Made by a program: the position numbers and the translations under genes. Positions 27,454-36,346 of a stretch of DNA of 64,000 nucleotides are shown one piece after another; position 1 is the stretch's first letter; the number at the start of each line of letters is the position of its first letter. The DNA lies in NCBI RefSeq assembly GCF_001645685.2, contig NZ_CP017080.1, forward strand, positions 3,277,051 to 3,341,050, read 5' to 3'. The notes beneath the pieces were generated by a model. It saw only the letters and a program-made list of their open reading frames with translations, had not been told where the DNA came from and ran no database searches. The stretch comes from Peribacillus muralis (GTDB lineage Bacteria; Bacillota; Bacilli; Bacillales; DSM-1321).

Positions 27454-29337
27454 TTACTTTTTCACCGTGACTTTTCTTGCTTCACTTACATTTTTCGCTT
27501 TGTCCTTAGCGGTGACATAGAGGTTCTTCCCTGCTTTTTGCTTCGGGATCCTAACCGAGAAGGTCCCTTTATTCGTTGCTGTCGCAGAGCCGATTTCTTT
27601 CCCTGATACCTTGATGGACACAGTGGAATTGGCTTCCGCTTTGCCTGTTACAATCGTCGTTTTCGTCGTGACCTTGTCTACCGTCGGTTTGCCAGGTGCG
27701 GTTTTGTCTGCGACGGTGACGGTTTTGATCGAGCTTGTATTGCCAGCCTTATCCGTAGCTGTAATCGAGAGGACGGTTCCGGCTTTTTGTTTTTTTGACA
27801 TCGTTACGGTGAAGTTCCCTGCGCTATTGGCATTCGCCTTTCCAAGGACGGTGCTTTGGCTTTTGACCGTGACGGAGGAGCCTGCTTCCGCTTTGCCTGT
27901 CACTTTTACCGTATTGTCACCAACCGTATTGACTGACGGTTTGTTTGGCGCAGTTTTATCTTCGACTTTAAAAGAAACGGGCACACTTTTATTTCCTGAA
28001 TGATCGATGATTCTTGTAGTGATTGCCGTGCCGGCTGTTTGTTTGGCTATCGTCGCTGTAAACGTTTTTTCGCCATTGATCTTCAATGTGGCCAGCTGCT
28101 TCTTATCGGTGTAAATCGAGACGGTTCCCGTTTTGAAATTGGCTGGGATGCTTCCTGTTATCTTGATGTCCTTATCGGAAATCGTTTTAACGGTCGGCTT
28201 GGTCAGCGTCTTCATCTCCAAGGCCTTTTTCGCATTGACCCTTCCGTTTCCATAGTATATGTCCTTCCCTTTCGTACCAAGATCCTTCGCTGAATCATAG
28301 AGACGATATTCAACCTCCGTTTTGTTGAGCTTAGGCTCATTGGACCAAATGAGTGCCGCTACCCCCGCCACCATGGGCGTGGCCATCGATGTTCCGCTCA
28401 TCCAGCCATATTTACCATGCGGCAAGGTAGAAAGGATCTCATCCCCAGGGGCTGCAATATCCACGGTTGAATCGTAATTGGAATAATAGGGGCGCTTGTC
28501 CCTTTCATCCGTGGCGGCAACGGAAATGACGTTATTGTAGGCGGCTGGGTATACCCGCTGGACATTTTTCCCCATATCGCCTTCATTACCGGCAGCCGCA
28601 ACGATCAAAATCCCTTTTTTCGAGGCTTCCTGAACAGCTTTATTCAATGCCTCCGAATACATGTTGACTCCGAGACTCATATTGATGATTTTCGCTTTTT
28701 TCTGAATCGCATAATGTATCGCCTCAATGATATCGGCCGTATCGGCATACTCGCCATCAAAAACATTGATCGGCATCAGCTTTACATTCGGGGCAACACC
28801 CGCTCCGCCCATGTTATTGTTTGCACTTCCGGCAATGATGCCGGCGATATGCGTCCCGTGCTCCCCTTCCGGCAAAATATTCTTCCGCTTGCGGATCGTA
28901 TCATAAGCTTCGACGATTTTCCCGGTTAAATCCTCATGCTTGCGATCGATTCCATCGTCGATGATCGCCACGATCATCTCCTTCGAACCCATCGATTTTG
29001 TCCAGGCACTTTCCGTACCAAGATTTTTATGATGCCACTGATCTATGTAAGCTGGATCATTTGGTATATCCATCTTCTTGAACAAATAGTTGGGCTCGGC
29101 ATATTCGACATTCTTCCGTTTCTCAAGCTTCTCGATCAGCTTGTCCGTCGTTTGCCCTTTCGGAACCTCGACCTTCTCTATCAGCTCGTGAATCGGCTCA
29201 TCATCCGTTTCCTTATATTTGACGAGAACACCATCGGATTCCGGGGCTTCCTCCGCAGCTGCAATCTCTGGCTGAATATGTGGCAGGAACATGAACAGCA
29301 ACACAACCGGCAATATCGCCTGAATAAACTTGTACAT
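27454..29337 (-). CDS. Secreted subtilisin-like serine protease with Ig-like repeats
   Basis: This is a 627-residue S8-family preproprotease. A signal peptide covers about residues 1-28 and an I9-like propeptide ends near residue 88 (VEYAEPNYLF). The catalytic domain has Asp127 in VAIIDDGID, His160 in EHGTHIAG, oxyanion Asn251 in AAAGNEG and Ser317 in SGTSMATPMVAG. From about residue 378 on there are three bacterial Ig-like modules of about 80 residues with recurring KPTVxxV, VTGKAEA and DKTAP, probably for wall or matrix binding. No LPxTG signal is present. It has its own transcription unit. Confidence 0.92.
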   Translation of the reverse strand: MYKFIQAILPVVLLFMFLPHIQPEIAAAEEAPESDGVLVKYKETDDEPIHELIEKVEVPKGQTTDKLIEKLEKRKNVEYAEPNYLFKKMDIPNDPAYIDQWHHKNLGTESAWTKSMGSKEMIVAIIDDGIDRKHEDLTGKIVEAYDTIRKRKNILPEGEHGTHIAGIIAGSANNNMGGAGVAPNVKLMPINVFDGEYADTADIIEAIHYAIQKKAKIINMSLGVNMYSEALNKAVQEASKKGILIVAAAGNEGDMGKNVQRVYPAAYNNVISVAATDERDKRPYYSNYDSTVDIAAPGDEILSTLPHGKYGWMSGTSMATPMVAGVAALIWSNEPKLNKTEVEYRLYDSAKDLGTKGKDIYYGNGRVNAKKALEMKTLTKPTVKTISDKDIKITGSIPANFKTGTVSIYTDKKQLATLKINGEKTFTATIAKQTAGTAITTRIIDHSGNKSVPVSFKVEDKTAPNKPSVNTVGDNTVKVTGKAEAGSSVTVKSQSTVLGKANANSAGNFTVTMSKKQKAGTVLSITATDKAGNTSSIKTVTVADKTAPGKPTVDKVTTKTTIVTGKAEANSTVSIKVSGKEIGSATATNKGTFSVRIPKQKAGKNLYVTAKDKAKNVSEARKVTVKK

Positions 29338-29856
29338 GAAATCACTCCAAAATTATATGATTAAGAATAAATATGATGACGTTGATGCAAGATCTCACTC
29401 TACCATTATCCCTAACTAGATTGTATACCGAGTGAAATCGTTTTACTAACCTTTTTATTTATGAAAGACTTTTTTTGGAATAATACGAACGTCATATTGT
29501 CACAGCTGGCAAACCGAAGATGGTATTGATAGATTAATGTGGTTAAATCTGACTGCTTAGACTTGGTGGAATGGAAGGCAAGGATCACAGTACAAATTCC
29601 CGAGATTACGGGCCATTCGAGCTCTATTTTATATATACAGCGTGGGATGAAGCGGTTCTTGGTAAAGTTTCCTGCTTTCACTCCCGGGTTTGGACGTTGC
29701 TGTGAATATGAGGTGAGCTCCCATAAAAATGGCCCTTTTCACAGGGAATGGGGGCCGTTTTGCGTCCATTTTTTGCGTTACTCTCAAATTCGACTATGAT
29801 TCTACTTATAATTCCTGCTTTCATTCTTCATTTCGGAGCGTTACTCGCGAATGAAA
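29338..29856. other. Non-coding stretch before the IS256 element, with degenerate repeat units
   Basis: No gene is supported here. It contains a hairpin at about 29726-29763 (AAAATGGCCC with GGGCCGTTTT) and, toward its right end, degenerate relatives of the 21-bp repeat. The clearest is GCGTTACTCGCGAATG at 29838-29853, next to the insertion sequence. Confidence 0.5.
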
Positions 29857-29880
29857 GATTAAGTCCGTATAATTGTGTAA
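29857..29880 (+). repeat. Left terminal inverted repeat of the IS256 element
   Basis: It contains AAGTCCGTATAATTGTGTAA, the well-known end sequence of IS256-type elements. It pairs with 31337-31360. Confidence 0.75.
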
Positions 29881-29955
29881 AAAAAGAGAGTCATTTCGTT
29901 CACTCTTGGAAACAATGTTTTCTACCACAGAAATCACATTGAAAAGAGGAATAAA

Positions 29956-31113
29956 ATGACTCAGTTACAGTTTAACCTTGATCTCGATCTTTTAAAAGTA
30001 TCCATTATGAATTCTACAATGGATGACGTGATTAAATCAGCGGTTGTATTAATCTTAAATGAGTTTATGGAGAAGGAGAGAGACGCCTATCTACAAGTTT
30101 CATCTTATGAGCGCTCCTCCGAACGTCAGGATTATCGGAATGGCTATTATGAACGTGACTTTACGATGAGTATTGGGAAGATTAAATTGAAGGTACCCAG
30201 GACGCGTACTGGTGACTTTTCCCCTTCTGTTTTTGAAAAATATGCCCGGTGTGATCAGGCGCTTATCCTTTCCATGTTGGAGATGGTGATCAATGGGGTC
30301 TCTACTCGGAAAGTCACCCATGTTGTCGAACAGCTTTGCGGAGAAAGTGTTTCAAAGTCTTTTGTTTCCTCGCTTACCCAAAAGCTGGATCCCATTGTTA
30401 ATGGCTGGGCAACTAGGCCCCTAAATATCACATACTATCCCTTTATTTTCGTGGATGCCATGTATATCAAGGTGCGTGAGCACCAACAGGTTGTTTCAAA
30501 AGCCGTATATATCGCCACAGCTCTTACCAAACAAAATAAGCGGGAGATTATAGGGGTACATATCGATCATGTTGAAAGTTTTGAATGCTGGTCCCAGTTC
30601 TTTAAACAACTAAAATCTCGTGGCCTTCAATCCCCTAAGCTGGTGATTTCTGATGCCCATCAAGGATTACAAAAAGCGATCCAACGCGATTTCATTGGAA
30701 CCTCCTGGCAAAGATGCAATGTCCATTTTAAGCGGAACATTTTAGAGAAACTGCCCAAAAAGGGATCATCCGACATTCGTTTAATGATTAAACGGGTATT
30801 TGAGGCTGTCACGATTGAGGATTGTCGTCTATTCAAAGCGGAGTTAATCGATAAATTCGGGGAGGAATTAAAATATGAAAAAGCCCTTCAAATTTTAGAT
30901 GAAGGGTTCGAAGACACCGTTCAATACATGAATCATCCAGAAAAAATCAGGCAGCACATCCGCAGTACCAACTCGCTGGAACGTTTAAACCAAGAAGTTC
31001 GTAGAAGAGAAAGAGTCATCCGAATCTTTCCTAATACCCAATCAGCCTTCCGATTAATAGGTGCCGTATTAATGCAGTATCAAGACACGGTTTACGCTAA
31101 GAAAAAAGGATAG
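29956..31113 (+). CDS. IS256-family (MULE-type) transposase
   Basis: This is a full-length 385-residue transposase of the mutator/IS256 family. It has MDDVIKSAVVLILNEFMEKE at the start, the zone ERQDYRNGYYERDF and KLKVPRTRTG, then the DDE core with YYPFIFVDAMYIKVRE (first Asp), VISDAHQGLQKAI (second Asp) and STNSLERLNQEVRRRERVI (Glu). It ends AKKKG, and no frameshift or stop was found, so it should be active. AAGAGGAAT lies about eight bases before the ATG. Confidence 0.93.
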   Translation: MTQLQFNLDLDLLKVSIMNSTMDDVIKSAVVLILNEFMEKERDAYLQVSSYERSSERQDYRNGYYERDFTMSIGKIKLKVPRTRTGDFSPSVFEKYARCDQALILSMLEMVINGVSTRKVTHVVEQLCGESVSKSFVSSLTQKLDPIVNGWATRPLNITYYPFIFVDAMYIKVREHQQVVSKAVYIATALTKQNKREIIGVHIDHVESFECWSQFFKQLKSRGLQSPKLVISDAHQGLQKAIQRDFIGTSWQRCNVHFKRNILEKLPKKGSSDIRLMIKRVFEAVTIEDCRLFKAELIDKFGEELKYEKALQILDEGFEDTVQYMNHPEKIRQHIRSTNSLERLNQEVRRRERVIRIFPNTQSAFRLIGAVLMQYQDTVYAKKKG

Positions 31114-31131
31114 TCCAAGTACCTATTTTGT

Positions 31132-31234
31132 GAAACTTTCATCATGAATAATTTCACATTCGAACAGGACCGTCAAAGTGAAAAGCCTTTGACAGCCCTG
31201 CCCGAATGTGAGAGAAGATGATCATGAAAGTTTC
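31132..31234. repeat. 103-base imperfect palindrome behind the IS256 transposase
   Basis: Three nested arms pair: GAAACTTTCAT (31132) with its complement ending at 31234, CACATTCG (31155-31162) with CGAATGTG (31203-31210), and CAGGACCGTCAAAG (31165-31178) with CTTTGACAGCCCTG (31187-31200). There is no T-run behind it on the plus strand, so it is not a plain terminator. Confidence 0.8.
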
Positions 31235-31336
31235 GCAAAAAAAATGTGTCAGGATAGAGTTTTGCGTACCTCTAAAATAGCTTTTTAATCTGAGGAAACA
31301 TCAAATTAAATGGTTGAAAACATTGTGTTAGTGAAT

Positions 31337-31360
31337 TTACACAATAATAAGGGCTTGACT
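31337..31360 (-). repeat. Right terminal inverted repeat of the IS256 element
   Basis: TTACACAATAATAAGGGCTT matches the complement of the left end at 29857-29880 in 18 of 24 positions. Confidence 0.7.
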
Positions 31361-31372
31361 GAATTTAACCAC

Positions 31373-31456
31373 TTTACTCGCCAATTTATCGATTTTACTC
31401 GCGAGTTTCCTGCTTTTACTCGCCAATTTATCGACTTTACTCGCGAGTTTCCGCTT
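31373..31456 (+). repeat. 21-bp tandem repeat array A (four units, alternating types)
   Basis: Units begin TTTACTCGC at 31373, 31394, 31415 and 31436, a strict 21-base period. Two kinds alternate: CCAATTTATCGA after TTTACTCG, and CGAGTTTCC after TTTACTCG. The second contains the palindrome ACTCGCGAGT. The same repeat family forms arrays at 40318-40500 and 41572-41711. All frames are open only because 21 is divisible by three, and no ribosome binding site is seen. Confidence 0.9.
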
Positions 31457-31517
31457 TCCATCGGAAAAATAAGTGCCTGCAGTACAATGAAACGTTCGTT
31501 GTACAAAACATCAAAAA

Positions 31518-31558
31518 ACTGTAGGTAAACTCCATAACTTATCGAGTTTACCTACAGT
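31518..31558 (-). terminator. Terminator of the liv operon
   Basis: ACTGTAGGTAAACTC pairs perfectly over 15 bases with GAGTTTACCTACAGT and is followed on the minus strand by TTTTTTG. It lies 20 bases after the livF stop. A close relative of this hairpin stands behind yajC (59627-59666). Confidence 0.9.
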
Positions 31559-31578
31559 ATGTGAACGCTCTTGGCCCT

Positions 31579-32286
31579 TTAATGTCCGCCTAAATAAGCC
31601 TTCTTGATTTCCTCGCTTGTGGTCAGCTCCTCTGATTTCCCTGAAAGGACAATCCGACCCGTTTCAACGACATAAGCTCTGTCGGCAATTGATAGCGCCA
31701 AGTTGGCGTTTTGCTCGACAAGCAGGATCGTCGTTCCCGTCTTATTGATTTCTTCTATTATATGAAAAATCTGTTTCACCAATAATGGCGCAAGACCCAT
31801 CGACGGCTCGTCCAATAGAAGCAGCCGGGGCTTGGCCATCAGCGCCCTCCCCATGGCAAGCATTTGCTGTTCCCCGCCGGAAAGCGTCCCGGATTGCTGC
31901 TTCAGACGTTCGAGCAAACGCGGGAATAACTCATAGACCTTCTCCATATCCTGCTTGATGCCTGCCTTATCCTTGCGTAAATAAGCGCCTAGCTGAAGGT
32001 TTTCTTCAACGGACATGTTAGCAAAGACCCGGCGGCCTTCAGGAACATGGGAAATGCCCATTTTCACGATCGACTGTGCAGCCTTTCCGCCGATTGACTG
32101 CCCTTCATAGAGGATTTTGCCTTGCTTTGGTTTTAATAGGCCGGAAACGGTTTTCAGCATCGTACTCTTCCCTGCCCCGTTCGCGCCGATCAAGGTCACG
32201 ATTTCACCTTCGTTGATGGAAAGCGAAACTCCCTTCAACGCTTGAATGTTTCCGTAATAGACGTTAATATCCTCGATTTTCAGCAT
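31579..32286 (-). CDS. livF: Branched-chain amino acid ABC transporter ATPase LivF
   Basis: This is a 235-residue ATP-binding subunit with Walker A LIGANGAGKSTML, the Q-loop region SHVPEGRRVFANMSV, signature LSGGEQQMLAMGRAL, Walker B LLLLDEPSMGLAP and H-loop LLVEQNANLAL. Together with LivG it powers uptake of Leu, Ile, Val or related compounds. Its start overlaps the last base of livG, so the two are co-translated. It is the last gene of the operon before a strong terminator. Confidence 0.93.
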   Translation of the reverse strand: MLKIEDINVYYGNIQALKGVSLSINEGEIVTLIGANGAGKSTMLKTVSGLLKPKQGKILYEGQSIGGKAAQSIVKMGISHVPEGRRVFANMSVEENLQLGAYLRKDKAGIKQDMEKVYELFPRLLERLKQQSGTLSGGEQQMLAMGRALMAKPRLLLLDEPSMGLAPLLVKQIFHIIEEINKTGTTILLVEQNANLALSIADRAYVVETGRIVLSGKSEELTTSEEIKKAYLGGH

Positions 32287-33065
32287 TATGAAACCTCCTC
32301 GCCCAGATAGGCCTCGATGACTTTTGGATTGTTGCGGATTTCCTCAGGCTGTCCTTGGGCGATCAGCTGTCCGTGGTCCAGTACGTATATGCGTTCGCAA
32401 ACACCCATGACAAGCGGCATATCATGCTCGATCAATAGTACGGTCAAATCAAATTTTTCCCGGATGAGGGCGATCAGGTTCATCAGTTCATGCGTTTCTT
32501 GGGGGTTCATGCCCGCTGCCGGTTCATCGAGCAAAAGCAGCTTCGGGTTGGCGGCAAGTGCACGGGCTATTTCCAGACGTCTCTGTTTTCCATAGGGCAG
32601 GTTCTTCGCCTTCTCATCCTTGTATTGATCAAGGTTGAAGATCTTCAGGAATTCAATCGCCTTCTCATCCATCTCCTTTTCCCCTTTAAAATGGCTGGGC
32701 ATGCGGAAGATCGAGCTTAAAATGCTATGCTTCGAAAGGGAATGATAGGCAACCTTTACATTGTCAATGACGGATAGCTCACTGAACAAGCGAATGTTCT
32801 GGAAGGTCCGGCTGATTCCCTTTTGCGTGATTTTATAAGGCGGGCGTTTTTTCAAGTCCTCCCCTTCCAAGGAGATCGTTCCTTCCGTCGGGACGTAAAC
32901 CCCTGTCAGCAGGTTGAAGAATGTGGTTTTCCCAGCACCATTCGGCCCGATCAAGCCAACCAATTCACCTGGATATAGCTCGACGTTCACATCGGAAACG
33001 GCTTTAAGCCCCCCGAAATGAATGCCGACCGAATCGACCTTAAGCAGCGGTGTTTTTGTTTTCAT
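32286..33065 (-). CDS. livG: Branched-chain amino acid ABC transporter ATPase LivG
   Basis: This is a 259-residue ATPase with Walker [27 protein letters not shown], signature [15 protein letters not shown], Walker [14 protein letters not shown] and [13 protein letters not shown]. The long insert between Walker A and the signature is usual for LivG. It forms the ATPase pair with LivF, under the permeases LivM and LivH. Its start lies inside the end of livM, with 26 bases of overlap. Confidence 0.93.
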   Translation of the reverse strand: MKTKTPLLKVDSVGIHFGGLKAVSDVNVELYPGELVGLIGPNGAGKTTFFNLLTGVYVPTEGTISLEGEDLKKRPPYKITQKGISRTFQNIRLFSELSVIDNVKVAYHSLSKHSILSSIFRMPSHFKGEKEMDEKAIEFLKIFNLDQYKDEKAKNLPYGKQRRLEIARALAANPKLLLLDEPAAGMNPQETHELMNLIALIREKFDLTVLLIEHDMPLVMGVCERIYVLDHGQLIAQGQPEEIRNNPKVIEAYLGEEVS

Positions 33066-34002
33066 GGCTGCTGCCTCCTTTACGTTTGAACATGGAAGTT
33101 ATTTCTTTCGTACCCATTAAGCCTTGCGGACGGTAAATCATCATGACGATGAGCACCAGACTGTAAATGATCATCCGCGTTTCCGGATAATCCTGGAGGA
33201 ATGTCGTGATCACCGTCAGTAATATGGCCGCCAATACAGCTCCGGACAAGCTTCCAAGTCCGCCAAGCACGACTAGGATCAAAATATCGAATGACTTCAG
33301 GAACCCGAAGTTCGATGGCTGGATGATATAGAAGTTATGGGCATAAAGCGCTCCGGCAATACCGGCGAAAAATGCACCGATCGCAAATGCGACAACTTTG
33401 TAATAGGTTGTATTGATTCCCATTGAATCGGCCGCCGTCTCGTCCTCACGGATCGAGATGCAAGCCCTTCCATGTGTCGAGCTCGTGAAATTCCTGATGA
33501 CGATGATCGTAACGAGAACGGAAGCGAATACCCATGGCCAAGTGGTCAAATGGGAAACCTGCATGCCGCTCGCCCCGCCAACATAATCGATATTCAATAG
33601 CACGATACGGACGATTTCCCCGAACCCAAGGGTGGCTATTGCCAGGTAGTCACCTTTTAGACGCAAGCTTGGAATTCCGATGATCAGTCCGGCAAGTGCT
33701 GCCGCCAAACCGCCCACTATCAACGCTAGCGTGAATGGCATGTTCAGCTTCATCGTCATGACGGCTGAAGCGTAGGCACCGACTGCAAGGAATCCGGCAT
33801 GGCCGATGGAGAACTGTCCCGTTATCCCGATGATCAAGTGCAGGCTTGCTGCAAGGATGATATTGATCCCGATGAACATGAGCGTATTTTGATAAAAAGG
33901 ATTGAGCGATCCGCCGCCGATCAGCACTTGTACGATGGCGAAAAAGATCAATGATAGTGAAATCGAGAGCCAAAAACCTTTTGCTCGCTTAATTGTTGTC
34001 AT
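33040..34002 (-). CDS. livM: Branched-chain amino acid ABC transporter permease LivM
   Basis: This is a 320-residue membrane permease with about ten hydrophobic segments and the LivM family markers GITGQFSIGHAGFLAVGAY, SLRLKGDYLAIATLGFGEI, the EAA-like cytoplasmic loop REDETAADSMGINTTYYK and VLGGLGSLSGAV. It pairs with LivH to form the membrane channel. It starts 13 bases after livH ends. Confidence 0.93.
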   Translation of the reverse strand: MTTIKRAKGFWLSISLSLIFFAIVQVLIGGGSLNPFYQNTLMFIGINIILAASLHLIIGITGQFSIGHAGFLAVGAYASAVMTMKLNMPFTLALIVGGLAAALAGLIIGIPSLRLKGDYLAIATLGFGEIVRIVLLNIDYVGGASGMQVSHLTTWPWVFASVLVTIIVIRNFTSSTHGRACISIREDETAADSMGINTTYYKVVAFAIGAFFAGIAGALYAHNFYIIQPSNFGFLKSFDILILVVLGGLGSLSGAVLAAILLTVITTFLQDYPETRMIIYSLVLIVMMIYRPQGLMGTKEITSMFKRKGGSSHENKNTAA

Positions 34003-34015
34003 TGCTTTGTCTCCC

Positions 34016-34894
34016 CTATACTTTTTCTTTTTTGTTTTTACCGAATAAGCCTTGTGGCATGAAAATCAAGATAAGAATCAGGACGACGAAGGCTACCGCA
34101 TCACGCCATAATGAGTAACCGGCGGCACTGACCAAAGCTTCGATGACACCAAGCAATAATCCTCCGACCATCGCTCCCGGAATGATCCCTATCCCGCCAA
34201 GCACAGCGGCGACAAAAGCCTTAAGACCAGGCAGCACACCCATAAGCGGCTCGATCTTAATATAGTAAATCCCGAAAATGACTCCTGCTGCCCCAGCTAA
34301 TGCGGAACCGATTGCAAAGGTGGCAGAAATCGTGTTATTAACATTAATTCCCATCAGTTTGGCTGCATCCGCGTCGAAGGAAACGGCACGCATCGCTTTG
34401 CCTATTTTGGTTTTATGGACGATGATTTGGAGAATGATCATTAAAACGACAGCGACTCCAAAGATCAAAATCGATTGGCTATTGATGGAAACTCCGAAAA
34501 TATCGAATTTGTCTGTCGGCAATACATCATTCGGATAAGCTTCCGGCTGTGCGCCGCGGACGTAAATGAAGCCATATTCGATCAACAGGGAAACCCCGAT
34601 CGCCGTGATGAGTGCGGCAATGCGTGTTGCGTTACGCAATGGCTTGTAAGCGATGCGTTCGATCAATACCCCAAACAGTGCACAGACCGTCATCGAGATT
34701 AACAGGGCGGGCACGAATGACAGATCCAAAACCGTTATCGAATAAAACCCTACGAATGAACCAACCATGAAAACATCACCATGTGCAAAGTTAATCAATT
34801 TAACAATCCCGTAAACCATCGTATAACCGAGAGCGATAAGGGCATAAATGCTTCCTAATGAAACCCCGTTTATTAACTGCTGTATCAATTCCAT
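34016..34894 (-). CDS. livH: Branched-chain amino acid ABC transporter permease LivH
   Basis: This is a 292-residue permease with LINGVSLGSIYALIALGYTMVYG and INFAHGDVFMVGSFVGFY, loop AVSFDADAAKLMGINVN and AAVLGGIGIIPGAMVGGLLLGV, all typical of LivH. It is separated from the binding-protein gene by 159 bases that hold a strong hairpin (34996-35032), which may lower permease expression below that of the binding protein. Confidence 0.93.
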   Translation of the reverse strand: MELIQQLINGVSLGSIYALIALGYTMVYGIVKLINFAHGDVFMVGSFVGFYSITVLDLSFVPALLISMTVCALFGVLIERIAYKPLRNATRIAALITAIGVSLLIEYGFIYVRGAQPEAYPNDVLPTDKFDIFGVSINSQSILIFGVAVVLMIILQIIVHKTKIGKAMRAVSFDADAAKLMGINVNNTISATFAIGSALAGAAGVIFGIYYIKIEPLMGVLPGLKAFVAAVLGGIGIIPGAMVGGLLLGVIEALVSAAGYSLWRDAVAFVVLILILIFMPQGLFGKNKKEKV

Positions 34895-34995
34895 GTTCGA
34901 CTCTCCTTGAAAAATCTAATTTTATAATGATCGTCCAGACTCTTTCATTCCACTCATGGAAGTTTCGGCAACCTGGTATTCTGGAAAAATGAGAA

Positions 34996-35032
34996 TTCGC
35001 CAGCGCCTTCTTATGGAAGAAGGGCCGGCGAA
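34996..35032 (-). promoter_or_regulatory. Intercistronic hairpin between the binding-protein gene and livH
   Basis: TTCGCC-GC-CCTTCTT pairs with AAGAAGG-GC-GGCGAA. On the minus strand it is followed only by a short, broken T stretch, so it is more likely a partial terminator or an mRNA end stabiliser than a full stop. Confidence 0.6.
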
Positions 35033-35053
35033 GGGTTGGACTTTTTTTCGGTA

Positions 35054-36232
35054 TTAAGGATTGATTTTTGTATTGAATACTTGTTTTCCTTCTTTGAACT
35101 CAAGGATGGTGGCTGATTTGATCGGATTATGTTTTTCATCCAAAGTGAAGGTACCTGTTACAAGCTCAAGGTTTTTGGTTTTTTCCAGCGCTTCCTTGAT
35201 TTTTGTCGAATCCGCAGATCCAGCACGCTTGATTGCGTCTGCTAGGAAATATCCTGTGTCATAGCCAAGCGCGTTAAAGGCATCCGGAGATTTATCTTTG
35301 TATTTCGCCTTGAATGCAGACACAAAATTCTGAATTTTCTCATCGGGATCACCTGAAGAATAGTGGTTCGTGATGAACGTGTTATTCAATGCCTTGGCAC
35401 CGGCAATTTCCACTAGCTTAGGAGAATCCCAGCCGTCACCGCCCATGAATGGAACATCGAGTCCAGTTTCCCGAGCCTGCTTCACGATCAAGCCGGCTTC
35501 CTCATAGTAACCTGGCAGGAAGATGAAATCAGGTTTGGCTGATTTCAAACGAGTCAATGTGGAGCGGAAATCGGTATCCTTCGCGATGTAGGCTTCCTCT
35601 GCGACGATCTTTCCGCCATTTTTTTCGAATTGCTCTTTAAAGGCTGCCGCTAAACCTTTTGAATAATCGCTTGCGCTGTCGATATAGATGGCTGCACTTT
35701 TCGCTTTGATTTCTTTGGACGCGAAATTCGCAGCAACCGTTCCTTGGAACGGATCGATGAAGCTTGTCCTGAAGATGTAGTCGTTCAATTTATCTTTGCT
35801 GAATGTGATTTCCGGGCTCGTACCTGAAGGTGAGATGACCGGCACTTTATTATCCTGTGCAATTTGCACCTGGGCAATTGAATTCGTGCTTGTCGCCGCA
35901 CCGACGATCGCTGCAACCTGATCTTGTGATGTCAGCTTGATCGCTCCGCTTGTTGCTTCGGATGCTTCGGATTTATTATCGACTTTGATAAGTTTGATTT
36001 TTTTACCGTCAATGCCTTCTTTATTGATTTCCTCTGTCGCCAGCTCGAGGCCTTCGGCAATCGATTGGCCATATGAGGCTACACCGCCTGATAATTCAAG
36101 GTTGACACCGATTTTGATCGTATCACCATCCCCGCTAGATTTATCTGATGAACCAGAGCCGCTACATCCTGCTAGCATGCCTGCAGCAAGTGATAGAGAA
36201 AGAAATGCACCTGCTAGTTTTTTCTTCTTCAT
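35054..36232 (-). CDS. Branched-chain amino acid binding lipoprotein (LivJ/BraC-like)
   Basis: This is a 392-residue periplasmic-binding-protein type I solute receptor. The lipoprotein signal is MKKKKLAGAFLSLSLAAGMLAGC with lipobox LAGC. The mature part has IKIGVNLELSGGVASYG, VVAxxVGAATSTNSIA-type and GYDTGYFLADAIKRAG segments of the LivJ family. The start is ATG at 36232, with GGGGGGAT before it. An in-frame ATG 13 codons earlier would spoil the signal peptide. It is the first gene of the livJ-H-M-G-F operon and a close paralogue of 36815-37999. Confidence 0.9.
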   Translation of the reverse strand: MKKKKLAGAFLSLSLAAGMLAGCSGSGSSDKSSGDGDTIKIGVNLELSGGVASYGQSIAEGLELATEEINKEGIDGKKIKLIKVDNKSEASEATSGAIKLTSQDQVAAIVGAATSTNSIAQVQIAQDNKVPVISPSGTSPEITFSKDKLNDYIFRTSFIDPFQGTVAANFASKEIKAKSAAIYIDSASDYSKGLAAAFKEQFEKNGGKIVAEEAYIAKDTDFRSTLTRLKSAKPDFIFLPGYYEEAGLIVKQARETGLDVPFMGGDGWDSPKLVEIAGAKALNNTFITNHYSSGDPDEKIQNFVSAFKAKYKDKSPDAFNALGYDTGYFLADAIKRAGSADSTKIKEALEKTKNLELVTGTFTLDEKHNPIKSATILEFKEGKQVFNTKINP

Positions 36233-36331
36233 AAATAATCCCCCCATTTTGTAATCAGAGCTCTGATGCATGAATAATTATTCAATACGCTTCAGAAAAA
36301 TTTGATTAGATGAAATGTTTAAAATTTAATT

Positions 36332-36346
36332 AATATTTCGAAAAAT
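36332..36346. promoter_or_regulatory. CodY-box-like site upstream of the first binding-protein gene
   Basis: AATATTTCGAAAAAT differs from the CodY consensus AATTTTCWGAAAATT at four positions. It lies about 100 bases before the gene, in a leader that is similar to the one before the paralogue at 36815-37999 (both carry TATAGACGG followed by a TAAACT-TTTT stretch). Confidence 0.35.

Larger units (their letters stand above)
29857..31360 (+). mobile_element. IS256-family insertion sequence, apparently complete
   Basis: The element is about 1.5 kb, with one transposase gene and imperfect terminal inverted repeats. The left end 29857-29880 contains AAGTCCGTATAATTGTGTAA, close to the end of IS256 itself. 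The right end 31337-31360 is its complement in 18 of 24 positions. Relatives of the 21-bp repeat TTTACTCGC... lie directly on both sides, suggesting insertion into such an array. No exact 8-bp target duplication could be read. Confidence 0.8.

Noticed and set aside
31310-31528. 72-codon open frame over array A
   Set aside because: It spans the right end of the insertion sequence and the repeats and lacks a start site.
36233-36271. Upstream ATG of the receptor gene giving MHQSSDYKMGGLF before the signal peptide
   Set aside because: It would bury the lipoprotein signal. ATG at 36232 has GGGGGGAT at a good distance.
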